64,000 bases of DNA, taken from positions 1 to 64,000 of the forward strand of contig NZ_FOQD01000007.1 in assembly GCF_900113665.1 (NCBI RefSeq), read 5' to 3'. Below the pieces are notes generated by a model, which was given only the letters and a program-made list of their open reading frames with translations, had not been told where the DNA came from and made no database searches. Numbering within the stretch: position 1 is the stretch's first letter; the number at the start of each line of letters is the position of its first letter. Shown here piece by piece: positions 16,101-23,860 of the stretch. The position numbers and the translations under genes are program-made. The DNA is from Planctomicrobium piriforme. GTDB lineage: Bacteria; Planctomycetota; Planctomycetia; Planctomycetales; Planctomycetaceae.

Positions 16101-17183
16101 CTACTTCCGCTTGTAGAACGGAAGCGCCACGACTCTGGCAGGTTCGCGCCGGCCGCGAATATCGATTTCGAGAACTCCGCCTGGCTCGCTCACCTGCGGA
16201 GCGACGCTGGCCATGGCGAGTGAGATCTCGAGTGTTGGAGAAAAGGTGCCGGAGGTGACAATTCCGACCTTTTGCGATTCAAAGTAGACCTCAGCGCCTT
16301 GGCGAGCAATGCGTTTCCCATCGAGCTGCAGGCCGACGCGACGGGGCAAATCGTCCTTGTCGGCGAGCTGAGTCAGGGCTGTTTTGCCGATGAAGTCCGG
16401 CTTGTCGAGTTTCACGCCGAAAGAGAGGTTCGCGGTGAACGGGTCGACTGTTTCGTCCATTTCATGCCCGTAGAGCGGCATGGCGGCTTCGAGTCGCAAC
16501 GTGTCGCGGCAGCCGAGGCCGCAGGGAGCGATCCCCGCAGCACTGCCAGCGGCCATCACTTTCTCCCAGGCATCAACAGCGTGACTGTTATCGACAATCA
16601 CTTCGAAACCGTCTTCGCCTGTGTATCCGGTGCGGCTGATGACGGCCGGGACGCCAAACACCGCGGCCTTACGGGCGTTGTAATAGCGGATGGTTGCCAG
16701 ATCGCAGTCGGCATGCGGCTGCAGCAGGCCCTGAGCCTGGGGGCCTTGCAGAGCGAACATGAAGGTATCAGTCGTGGTGTCAGTGAACGCGGCATCGAAG
16801 CCGGATTGATGTGCCGAAATCCAACTGACGATCTTTTCGCGATTGGCGCCGTTCACCACTAACAGACAGTCTTCTTCGAAGCGATAGATGAGAACGTCAT
16901 CGAGAATGCCGCCGTCCTCGCGACAGACGAGCGAGTACCGCACCTGACCCGGCTTCATCTTCGCGACGTGGTTGGTGAGGACGTGATCGAGCAGCTTGAT
17001 CTGTTCTGGCCCGCGAAACCACAAGCGGCCCATGTGGGCGATGTCGAACAAGCCGACTCGTTGACGAACGGCATGGTGTTCATCGACGATCGAGCTATAT
17101 TGAATCGGCATGTGCCAGCCGGCGAAGTCCACCATGCGGCCGTGGTGGGCGGCGTGCCAGTCGTGAAGAGCAGTCTGCAGCAT
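16101..17183 (-). CDS. gcvT: Aminomethyltransferase (glycine cleavage T protein)
   Basis: GcvT transfers the aminomethyl carbon of the H-protein lipoyl arm to tetrahydrofolate, releasing ammonia. The 360-residue protein begins with the typical LHDWHAAHHGRMVDFAGW and shows YSSIVDEHHAVR, GLFDIAHMGRL, RYSLVCREDGGILDDVLIYR, FALQGPQAQ, SRTGYTGEDGFEV (folate site), CRDTLRLEAAMPLYGHEMD and the C-terminal SPTLEISLAMA. All expected blocks are intact. The other glycine cleavage genes (gcvH, gcvP) are not in this window, so the operon is split. pdxJ follows after 37 bases. Confidence 0.97.
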   Translation of the reverse strand: MLQTALHDWHAAHHGRMVDFAGWHMPIQYSSIVDEHHAVRQRVGLFDIAHMGRLWFRGPEQIKLLDHVLTNHVAKMKPGQVRYSLVCREDGGILDDVLIYRFEEDCLLVVNGANREKIVSWISAHQSGFDAAFTDTTTDTFMFALQGPQAQGLLQPHADCDLATIRYYNARKAAVFGVPAVISRTGYTGEDGFEVIVDNSHAVDAWEKVMAAGSAAGIAPCGLGCRDTLRLEAAMPLYGHEMDETVDPFTANLSFGVKLDKPDFIGKTALTQLADKDDLPRRVGLQLDGKRIARQGAEVYFESQKVGIVTSGTFSPTLEISLAMASVAPQVSEPGGVLEIDIRGRREPARVVALPFYKRK

Positions 17184-17269
17184 CGATCAGTCCAAAGGGG
17201 CGAAGGCCAGGGGGTGCGGGGCAGGTCCGCTGCCAAGGCGTGTGGACATTTACACGAATCCCGCCGGGT

Positions 17270-17402
17270 AAACAAATTCAAAATCCGAAGCACCAATTCC
17301 GAAACAAATTCAAAATCCCAATGACCCAAAAGATTCTGCTGCCGAGAGTTTTCACCCTTTGAAGCTGGGAATCGGTTTCGAATTTCGTGCTTCGGATTTT
17401 CG
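17270..17402. repeat. Dispersed palindromic repeat, family A, copy 1
   Basis: This lies in the 319-base gap between gcvT and the serine hydrolase. The left arm (AAATCCGAAGCACCAATTCC, then GAAACAAATTCAAAA) and the right arm (TCGGTTTCGAATTTCGTGC, then TTCGGATTTT) are reverse complements with mismatches. Similar elements occur at 22401-22533 and 28206-28283, so this is a multi-copy family. Nothing else is seen in the gap. Confidence 0.75.
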
Positions 17403-17502
17403 CCTGAGATACTCGCAAGCAAATGTCCACACCACTTAAGCGACATCATCGTGCCCGGTGGTGATTTCACAAGTCCGCCGGGTGGTTTTCGAAGGAGCAG
17501 AT

Positions 17503-18786
17503 GTGAGCGTTCCGTTGTCGCATGCGGCCGAGTCGAGCGGTTTCGAACCTGAAGAACTGGGACTCTGCCCTGTGCGCTGGCGACGGGTGTGTCAGTATGC
17601 AGAGCGGCTGTGCGATGAGGGGGTTCTGCCGGCGGTCTCGTTGCAGTTCCAGCGGGAGGGGCGGACGACGCGCGTGGAGAGTTTTGGCACGCAGCGATTG
17701 GGAAATTCCGTGCCGGTTGACGATCAGACGCTGTTTTTGATCGCTTCGCTGACAAAGCCGATTATCGCCATGGCGATGCTGCTGCTGGTGGAACGGGGAC
17801 AGATCGCGCTGAATCAAAGGGTCATCGAGTTTCTGCCGATGTTTCGCGACGCCGCGAAGCGTTCGATGACGATCCGGCACTTGCTGTCACACACGTCCGG
17901 GCTGCCTGACATGCTGCCGAACAATCACGAACTGCGGAAGTTGAAGTCTCCTCTATCGGCATTTGTGGAGGGGACGGCCAAGGTCGCTCTCGTCTATCCC
18001 GTCGGCCGCGGGACGCAGTACCAGAGCATGGGTTATGCGCTGCTGGGGCCGATCATCGAAGCAGCGACAGGCGTTCCCTATCAGCAGTTTATCAAGCAAG
18101 AACTGTTCGAGCCGCTGGGCATGACGCGGAGCTGGCTGGGGCTGCCTGAGTCGATGCGCGGTGAAGAGAATATCGCCGAAGTGAGGGTGCCGGACGAGCA
18201 AGATGGAGGCGTGGACTGGAACTGGAACAGTACGTATTGGCGCGAACTCGGGGCGCCGTGGGGGGGCATGCTGTCGACGGCCGCGGATCTCAGCCGTTTC
18301 TGTGCGGCAATGACGGGGGCTGGCTCTGCTGAGAAACGGTCTTTAACAGCGGACAATCGGAGCAGAACTGACTCTGACAGCATTTCGTCGAACGACCATT
18401 CGGCCCCTCACCCCCTGCCCCTCTCCCCGGAGTACCGGGGCGAGGGGAGCTTGAAGACAGTCTTTGCGAGATCGCCGCTTTTGTCTGAGGCGAGTATTGA
18501 AGAGGCGACGACGAACCGGTTGGAAGACTTCCAGGGGATCAATGAAATCGATCGGCGCACACGGGCGTGGGGGCTAGGGTGGCGGATGAACTGGAAAGAT
18601 CATCGCAGCAGCCTGTGCGAGTTGCTCCCTGCCACGATCTGCGGACACTGGGGAGCGACGGGAACGTTGTTCTGGATCGACCGTCAACGACAAACCAGCC
18701 TGGTGTTGCTATCGACGCAGCCGACGGGCGAGGGAGTTTCGCCCTTGTCGATGCTGTCGAATATGGCGGCGGCGGCGATTGTTTGA
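17503..18786 (+). CDS. Serine hydrolase, class C beta-lactamase/penicillin-binding fold, with repeat insertion
   Basis: The beta-lactamase class C (PF00144) group includes esterases and D,D-peptidases. The nucleophile motif SLTK appears in LFLIASLTKPIIAMAM and is followed by RHLLSHTSGLPDM, the tyrosine motif region QYQSMGYALLGPIIEAA and the C-terminal ICGHWGATGTLFWID (the H-x-G box). GTG 17503 is chosen because GAAGGAG lies 5 bases upstream. An earlier GTG at 17458 has no such signal. No signal peptide is evident. About residue 300 the protein contains HPLPLSPEYRGEGSL, translated from an intergenic-type repeat inserted in frame (18404-18447), and flanking low-complexity sequence makes a spacer of roughly 60 residues before the last motif. 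Substrate unknown. Confidence 0.85.
   Translation: MSVPLSHAAESSGFEPEELGLCPVRWRRVCQYAERLCDEGVLPAVSLQFQREGRTTRVESFGTQRLGNSVPVDDQTLFLIASLTKPIIAMAMLLLVERGQIALNQRVIEFLPMFRDAAKRSMTIRHLLSHTSGLPDMLPNNHELRKLKSPLSAFVEGTAKVALVYPVGRGTQYQSMGYALLGPIIEAATGVPYQQFIKQELFEPLGMTRSWLGLPESMRGEENIAEVRVPDEQDGGVDWNWNSTYWRELGAPWGGMLSTAADLSRFCAAMTGAGSAEKRSLTADNRSRTDSDSISSNDHSAPHPLPLSPEYRGEGSLKTVFARSPLLSEASIEEATTNRLEDFQGINEIDRRTRAWGLGWRMNWKDHRSSLCELLPATICGHWGATGTLFWIDRQRQTSLVLLSTQPTGEGVSPLSMLSNMAAAAIV
18404..18447. repeat. Dispersed repeat family B inside a coding region
   Basis: The 44-base element begins CCCCTCACCCC, holds a short CTCCCCGG-AGTA-CCGGGGCGAG hairpin and ends GAGGGG. A near-identical copy lies in intergenic DNA at 58369-58411. 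Here it is read through in frame within the serine hydrolase gene. Confidence 0.8.
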
Positions 18787-18840
18787 TGCCCCGCAAAACT
18801 CGGTGAAATGGAACAGGCAAAAATGTCTATGCCACCAGTG

Positions 18841-19620
18841 CTAGAAGTTTGGCTGTCGGGGTGGATTCATGCGCGGGGGGCCGCCAGGTGGACGACTTCC
18901 TGGAGGGCCGCGTCGGCCGCCGCCGGGCGGGCCGTCGAAGTTGTCTTTATCCACGACGCCTCGATAAGCCCCCATGATGTATGGGAAGGTCGCCGTCACA
19001 TGGTAGTGGTAGCCGCGTTCGGGATCGCTGTGGCCATTGCACTCGTCCAGATCGGTGGGAGGAACTCCCTCTTTGTCGCGAGGGCCGTAAATGGGATACC
19101 CGTCGAAGGCGTAGCCGATTAACGGAGAGTGTTCGCCTGCCGCATCCTTGAAAGGGGATTTCACGCAGACGGGATATTTGTGGTAGTGATAACGGCCCCG
19201 CGGGTCAGGATGCCCGCAACAGGAGTCGAAGACTTCCAGTTGAACGGCGTCACGTCCTTCTCGGTTGTACTGGTTGTAAAACGGAATCCCGTTCAGCGCG
19301 ACGCCGATGGGTCCAAATGGAGTGGGAGTCGGCTGTGCCGCCATCTGCGGCTGGCGCGGAATTTTGAACTGGTAATTCTGCTTGATGATCCGATTGGGAT
19401 TGCCGGGGTTGGGGTACTCGGCGGTCGGATGATTCGGAATTCCGTCGCTCTGGACGATGAGGTGCGTCGGGGTGATGCGGACTTTCACGTTCGAGTTGAA
19501 GCCGTGATCCGGTGCTGGGAGCGCGTCATCCGCGACTCCTCTGGCGACCGCCAGCGCGAGCAATCCGAGACCGAAGGCCCAGATGCCGGATCGCATCACT
19601 GTCTTGAGGGAGAGTGCCAT
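18841..19620 (-). CDS. Secreted YHYH-domain protein
   Basis: A signal peptide covers about residues 1-30 (hydrophobic core, then ARGVADD). The mature part carries the two YHYH signatures that name the domain, RGRYHYHKYPVC and RGYHYHVTATFPY, separated by SPLIGYAFDGYPIYGPRD. GVALNGIPFYNQYNREG precedes the first. The tail is rich in glycine, proline and arginine (PPGGGRRGPPGSRPPGGPP). Clustered histidines, a Cys-Cys pair and acidic residues suggest metal binding, but the biochemical role of the domain is not established to my knowledge. The gene converges with the serine hydrolase. GGGAAACGACGC precedes the ATG. Confidence 0.9.
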   Translation of the reverse strand: MALSLKTVMRSGIWAFGLGLLALAVARGVADDALPAPDHGFNSNVKVRITPTHLIVQSDGIPNHPTAEYPNPGNPNRIIKQNYQFKIPRQPQMAAQPTPTPFGPIGVALNGIPFYNQYNREGRDAVQLEVFDSCCGHPDPRGRYHYHKYPVCVKSPFKDAAGEHSPLIGYAFDGYPIYGPRDKEGVPPTDLDECNGHSDPERGYHYHVTATFPYIMGAYRGVVDKDNFDGPPGGGRRGPPGSRPPGGPPRMNPPRQPNF

Positions 19621-19659
19621 GCGTCGTTTCCCGCCAGGCGAATATGAAGTGCGTCAGTC

Positions 19660-19692
19660 GTTCTCAGTTTTCAGTCGTCAGTTTTCAGTTCC
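19660..19692. repeat. Dispersed repeat family E, short copy, in a 364-base gap
   Basis: The sequence TCTCAGTTTTCAGTCGTCAG followed by TTTTCAGTT matches the arms of a longer palindrome at 61045-61136. The rest of the gap (19621-19984), between divergent genes for the YHYH protein and the HtrA-like protease, shows no gene. Confidence 0.6.
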
Positions 19693-19984
19693 CATCGAAA
19701 CGGACTATGAGAAACACAGATCGTTTCGATGTGTCCAAAACGGGAACTGGGCGGCGGAATCATCAGCTGATTTCGTCGTTTTTTGTGTGGACGAGAGACG
19801 CATGCGTGCATGTATCGCGAGCTACCGACGGAGTTTAGCGAGAGCGGCCGGGCAGCGGTGTGATCTGTGAAGGAGCCGGCGTGCGGCGGTGGAATCAGCC
19901 ATGCGGCGAATTTGTTGCGAGCTGCCGACGTAAAATCCTCCACCGGCCACTGAGGGGTTTGATCCGCCGGGGAAGGAGATCAAC

Positions 19985-20992
19985 ATGCAGAATTCTCAAC
20001 CAGTTCGAGGACTGACTTTTTTGAGCGGCGGCGAGGCGGCTGACAAGGCGCAGGCGTCGAAACCGCATGTGGACGATACGCACCTGCTGGACGCGTATTC
20101 GCAGGCAGTCGTGAATGTCGTGGAAGCTGTCTCGCCGGCGGTCATCAGTGTGACCGGACGCGGTGAAGAACGGGCTCAGGGGTCCGGGTCCGGTTTTCTG
20201 CTGACGCCGGACGGCTATGCCGTGACGAACAGTCATGTGGTGGGCGGACGACGACGCCTGCTGGCGGAAACGAGCGATGGGGACCGAGTTGACGCCGAGG
20301 TCATTGGCAACGACCCGGCCACGGATATTGCACTGCTGCGGCTGGCCTCGCGCGATCTGCCGTATGCGGAACTTGGCAACTCAAGCGGATTGCGCGTCGG
20401 ACAACTGGTGATTGCGATGGGAAGCCCGTTGGGACTGCAATCGACGGTGTCGACGGGGGTTGTCAGTGCGCTGGGACGCAGCATGCGCGGCCAGGATGGG
20501 CGGTTGATCGAGAACGTGGTGCAGCATGCCGCGCCGATCAATCCGGGTAACTCAGGCGGACCTTTGCTCGATTCGCGAGGGCGAGTCGTGGGAGTGAATA
20601 CCGCGATCATCGCCTTCGCACAGGGGATCGGTTTCGCCGTTCCGAGTAATACCGCCGAATGGGTGGTCCGTGAGTTCCTCAGTCATGGACGAGTCCGTCG
20701 CCGTCAACTGGGACTGTCGGCCACTCTGCGACGCATTCCGTCAGGGCAGATGCGGGCGCTCGACCTGTTTTCCGATCAGGCGGTCGAGGTGGTGGAAGTG
20801 TTGTCAGGCGGGGTGGCTTCTGCCATTGGCATCCGGTCTGGCGACTTGTTGATCGCAATCAACGATCGGCTGGTGTCGAGCGTCGACGACATTCACCGCC
20901 TGCTGACGCTCTTCCCGCTCAACGTGCCGCTGGAGCTGACGCTGGTGCGGGACGAGGAACGCGTTGAGGTGACGATCCCGGCGGCGGGATGA
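19985..20992 (+). CDS. HtrA/DegP-like trypsin-fold serine protease with one PDZ domain
   Basis: The protease domain (about residues 40-235) holds the full triad: His84 in VTNSHVVGG, Asp114 in DPATDIALLRL and Ser190 in APINPGNSGGPLL. A single PDZ domain follows (about 245-335) with VEVVEVLSGGVASAIGIRSGDLLIAIN. At 335 residues it has the size of a one-PDZ HtrA. Unlike normal HtrA proteins it has no signal peptide or N-terminal membrane anchor. The start is well supported by AAGGAGATCAAC before the ATG, so the protein looks cytoplasmic. An alternating 7-base repeat array begins directly after the stop codon. A role in protein quality control is the family default. Confidence 0.93.
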   Translation: MQNSQPVRGLTFLSGGEAADKAQASKPHVDDTHLLDAYSQAVVNVVEAVSPAVISVTGRGEERAQGSGSGFLLTPDGYAVTNSHVVGGRRRLLAETSDGDRVDAEVIGNDPATDIALLRLASRDLPYAELGNSSGLRVGQLVIAMGSPLGLQSTVSTGVVSALGRSMRGQDGRLIENVVQHAAPINPGNSGGPLLDSRGRVVGVNTAIIAFAQGIGFAVPSNTAEWVVREFLSHGRVRRRQLGLSATLRRIPSGQMRALDLFSDQAVEVVEVLSGGVASAIGIRSGDLLIAINDRLVSSVDDIHRLLTLFPLNVPLELTLVRDEERVEVTIPAAG

Positions 20993-20998
20993 GGCGCG

Positions 20999-21082
20999 AG
21001 GCTTGAGACCTGAGGCTTGAGACCTGAGGCTTGAGACCTGAGGCTTGAGACCTGAGGCTTGAGGCTTGAGGCTTGAGGCTTG
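20999..21082. repeat. Tandem 7/14-base repeat array
   Basis: Four copies of a 14-base unit AGGCTTGAGACCTG are followed by four copies of its 7-base half AGGCTTG, giving twelve related heptamers that begin seven bases after the HtrA stop codon. The same motif family reappears in inverted form near 60100-60178. Confidence 0.9.
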
Positions 21083-21202
21083 AGGATTTTGAAACGCAGA
21101 GTTCGCGGAGATCGCTGAAGAAGAGATCGGACTCGAAAGCTCGTCTCTTTGAATTTCCTCAGCGCACTCGGCGTTTCAAATACTCTTTCGCCTGCCGCGG
21201 AT

Positions 21203-22138
21203 TCAAGAGGCTTCGCGGAGGCGAAGGGACGGGGTTTCGATGGTCACCATCGTGTTCGGCGGAACGCTTTTCGTGAGCCAGACGCTGGCGCCGACGACGG
21301 ACTGTTCGCCGACAATGGTTCCGCCGCCAAGGATCGTGGCGTTGGCGTAGATGACGACGCGGTCGCGAATCGTCGGGTGGCGTTTGGTTCCCCGTACGAG
21401 ATTGCCTTCGCCGTCTTTCGCGAAGCTGAGGGCGCCCAGCGTGACCCCTTGATAGACCTTCACGCCGGTGCCGATCTCGCACGTTTCGCCAATCACCACG
21501 CCTGTGCCGTGATCGATGAAGAAGGACGGGCCGATGGTGGCGCCGGGGTGAATGTCGATGCCGGTCAGGCTGTGCGAGTATTCCGACATCATCCGGGGGA
21601 TGAGAGGAATCCGCTGACGGTACAACTGGTGCGCGATGCGATGAACGGTCACCGCTTCGAGGCCGGGGTAGCAGAAGATAATCTCATGCAGGCCACTGGC
21701 GGCAGGGTCGCCGTCGTAGGCCGCCTGAGCGTCGGTGGCGAGAATGCGGCGCATGTCGGGCAATGAATCGAGAAAGCGGATCGCTTCCTGCTGGCCCCGG
21801 GCTTCAAAGTCGATCAAGCGCCGCTGGTCGCAGTCTTCGCCGTGCTTCTGGTCGTAGTCGTAACGGAGGGCGCGGCTGATCTGCTGGGTCAGCTTGTCGT
21901 GCAGGCCATCGACCAGGTCGCCGACGTAGTACGTGACGTTGCCGAGGTGGAGGTTTTGCCGACGGCGGTAGCCGGGGTACAGGATCTCCTTGAGATCGTT
22001 GATGATCTCGACGACAGCAGAGGTGCTGGGAAGCGGGCAGTGCCCCAGATGATTGATGCTGCCGATGTCCTGATAGCTGTCGACAATGCGGTCCGTGAGT
22101 GCCGACAGTTGTTCTTTGAGCCGAAAATCTGTTGCCAT
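21203..22138 (-). CDS. epsC: Serine O-acetyltransferase, EpsC/CysE-like
   Basis: The enzyme acetylates L-serine with acetyl-CoA to O-acetylserine, the direct precursor of cysteine. The C-terminal left-handed beta helix is recognised by the hexapeptide series from GIDIHPGATIGPSFFIDHG through GTGVVIGETCEIGTGVKVYQ to DRVVIYANATILGGG and VVGASVWLT. The catalytic His-Asp region is HSLTGIDIHPGA and FFIDHGTGVVIG. A long N-terminal helical domain (about 190 residues) is characteristic of the EpsC subgroup. ATG 22138 gives 311 residues. An upstream in-frame TTG at 22192 is less likely. No cysteine synthase gene is adjacent. Confidence 0.93.
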   Translation of the reverse strand: MATDFRLKEQLSALTDRIVDSYQDIGSINHLGHCPLPSTSAVVEIINDLKEILYPGYRRRQNLHLGNVTYYVGDLVDGLHDKLTQQISRALRYDYDQKHGEDCDQRRLIDFEARGQQEAIRFLDSLPDMRRILATDAQAAYDGDPAASGLHEIIFCYPGLEAVTVHRIAHQLYRQRIPLIPRMMSEYSHSLTGIDIHPGATIGPSFFIDHGTGVVIGETCEIGTGVKVYQGVTLGALSFAKDGEGNLVRGTKRHPTIRDRVVIYANATILGGGTIVGEQSVVGASVWLTKSVPPNTMVTIETPSLRLREAS

Positions 22139-22400
22139 GGAGTTGTTCCGAACCTGAATCGCGAAGAATTCGAACCCCGCGGCACGATTCAACGTGCCGC
22201 TGCGTCTAGCGGTCGACCGGGAACGCCGGTCAGGGACAGGACCGCGAGCCGGACTCGTTCCGGCCCATCGCAGAAATCACTCAACCGGCCTCCCGCCGGT
22301 CAGAGACAGCCGAGGCCGTCTGTCAGCAGCCATGCCGACGGGCGATTCGTTCGCACGTTCGAAAAGAGAAAGTTGTTCACGTTCATGACGGGTTCTTCAG

Positions 22401-22533
22401 GCGAAAATCCGAAGCAAGAAATCCGAAATTCGAAACAAATTCAAAAGTTCAAAGCGTGAAACCTTTCGGTATCAGGATCTTTTGGATCATTGGAATTTTG
22501 AATTTGTTTCGGATTTGGTGCTTCGGATTTCGA
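22401..22533. repeat. Dispersed palindromic repeat, family A, copy 2
   Basis: The left arm (GCGAAAATCCGAAGCAAGAA, ATCCGAAATTCGAAACAAAT) and the right arm (TTGAATTTGTTTCGGATTTG, GTGCTTCGGATTTCG) form a long imperfect hairpin around an unrelated centre. The arms match copies at 17270-17402 and 28206-28283. Confidence 0.8.
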
Positions 22534-22830
22534 GTTTCTTTGCCCTATGGGATCCGTGGAAAGCCCACAAGTCGCAGGTATTGTAGGACCGGGGAATTCA
22601 AGGGTCCAAGCCGTCGTTGGATCGGCGGCAAAATGGGTCGGGCTGAAATGAATCTTACAACGGGACTTTCTTCTCTCGGACGTGAAAACGGTGCGACCGT
22701 TGAGGTTTTTGCCATTCCCGCAGCTTCTCAGGCCGGAGGGAGGTGAAGTGGGCGTGGAGCGGCAGTTCCCGCCGGCGGGAGGTGGGGAAGGGGTCAGGAG
22801 GTAGGAGTTAGGAATTAGGGAAAATTCATT

Positions 22831-22870
22831 GGAACCGGACGCTAACGAGTGCCGGCTGATTGGCGTCATG
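22831..22870. repeat. Dispersed repeat family C, copy 1
   Basis: The element GGAACCGGACGCTAACGAGT, followed by GCCGGCTGATTGGCGTCATG, is repeated 215 bases downstream with about four changes. Copy 1 is followed by a GCCGATCAGCCGCTGGGCCT stretch before a run of T. Confidence 0.8.
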
Positions 22871-23045
22871 TGCCAGTCAGGCGTTCCCATTAGTCTGTAC
22901 GCCGATCAGCCGCTGGGCCTTAGCCCACGGTTTTTTTTCAGCGTAACATCCGGGAGGAAATGGGAATCGCAGCGAGAGGCTTCACCACAAAACAGGGAAA
23001 CGGGGGGGTGGCGTTCTCACCCAAAGGGGGCGCCTGTTCAACCAT

Positions 23046-23085
23046 GGAACCGGACGCTAACGCGTGTCGGCTGATGGGCGTGATC
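23046..23085. repeat. Dispersed repeat family C, copy 2
   Basis: GGAACCGGACGCTAACGCGT is followed by GTCGGCTGATGGGCGTGATC. It is in the same orientation as copy 1 at 22831-22870. Confidence 0.8.
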
Positions 23086-23241
23086 AGGAGTTGGGCGTTC
23101 GCCGGGGTTCGAAAAAACCGGAGTAACTGCGCTTTGCAAGGCCGTGCTGCGTCGTAGAATTGAGTCGAGAGGAGTCGGCTGCCTTGCGCGGTTCACGCGG
23201 CAGGCCTGTCGGGCTCCTGATTTTCTGGAAATGTGACTGCC

Positions 23242-23574
23242 ATGCCGACTTACATCTACGAAGTGGTCCACGCTGACGGTTCCGGCGGGGAGACGTTCGA
23301 AATCGTGCAGACGATGACGGAAGCGCCGCTGCAGACGCACCCTGAGTCGGACCTGCCGGTGCGACGGGTGATTCAGGCTCCGTTTATTGGCGGGTCGTGG
23401 TCGGAAGCGGCGATGGGAAAGAGCGTCAAAGACGACAAGCGTCTGGACCGGCTCGGTTTCACCAAATATGTGAAGTCAGGCGACGGGATTTACGAAAAGC
23501 GGGCAGGCAAAGGCCCGGACATCATTTCCCGCGACGCCCCCATCGGCGGCGACGCTCTCAGTCATCTTGACTGA
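23242..23574 (+). CDS. FmdB-like small protein lacking zinc-ribbon cysteines
   Basis: The 110-residue protein starts MPTYIYEVV and continues with ETFEIVQTMTEAPLQTHPES and LPVRRVI. This order matches FmdB-type regulatory zinc ribbons (MPTYEYRC... EEVQSMSDPPL... CP.CG...VRRLI). The two C-x2-C pairs that bind zinc are absent, replaced by non-metal residues (VVHADGS and THPESD). The C-terminal half (KDDKRLDRLGFTKYVKSGD) has no known domain. ATG 23242 is preferred over the in-frame GTG at 23233. The FmdB assignment rests on short motifs, so it is moderate. The function is unknown. Confidence 0.7.
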   Translation: MPTYIYEVVHADGSGGETFEIVQTMTEAPLQTHPESDLPVRRVIQAPFIGGSWSEAAMGKSVKDDKRLDRLGFTKYVKSGDGIYEKRAGKGPDIISRDAPIGGDALSHLD

Positions 23575-23860
23575 GAATTGAAACGCAATTCTGTTCCAGG
23601 GTTACAGTGTTCGCTGCCTGCGAGTATTTACCTCCCGGGAATTCAATTTTTCATTCGCGGATCTTGACATTGCGTCCAATCGGGACGAGAACATATTTGC
23701 CGCGACCATTTCGTTCGCGCGCGATTCTTTTTGATCCTTTCTGCTTTCAATGTCGAAAAAAAGGACTCGGCAAGACGCACCTTGAAGGCGTGTCTCTGTC
23801 GTGGCCGTCACTCATCCCATTTCCGTTCTTGTGTTTGTTTTCAGAAAAGTGAGGGGTTCC

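Larger units (their letters stand above)
22139..23241. other. Repeat-rich 1.1-kb gene-free region
   Basis: No open frame here resembles a protein. The region holds a family A palindrome (22401-22533) and two copies of a GGAACCGGACGCTAACG element (22831-22870 and 23046-23085). It also carries low-complexity remnants such as GGTCAGGAGGTAGGAGTTAG near 22791. It looks like a collecting site for dispersed repeats. Confidence 0.7.

Noticed and set aside
20999..21082. CRISPR array
   Set aside because: The units are 7-14 bases without spacers; it is a plain tandem repeat. No CRISPR array or cas gene was seen anywhere in the window.
22829..23074. An 81-residue frame spanning the family C repeats
   Set aside because: It consists largely of translated repeat sequence and has no independent support.
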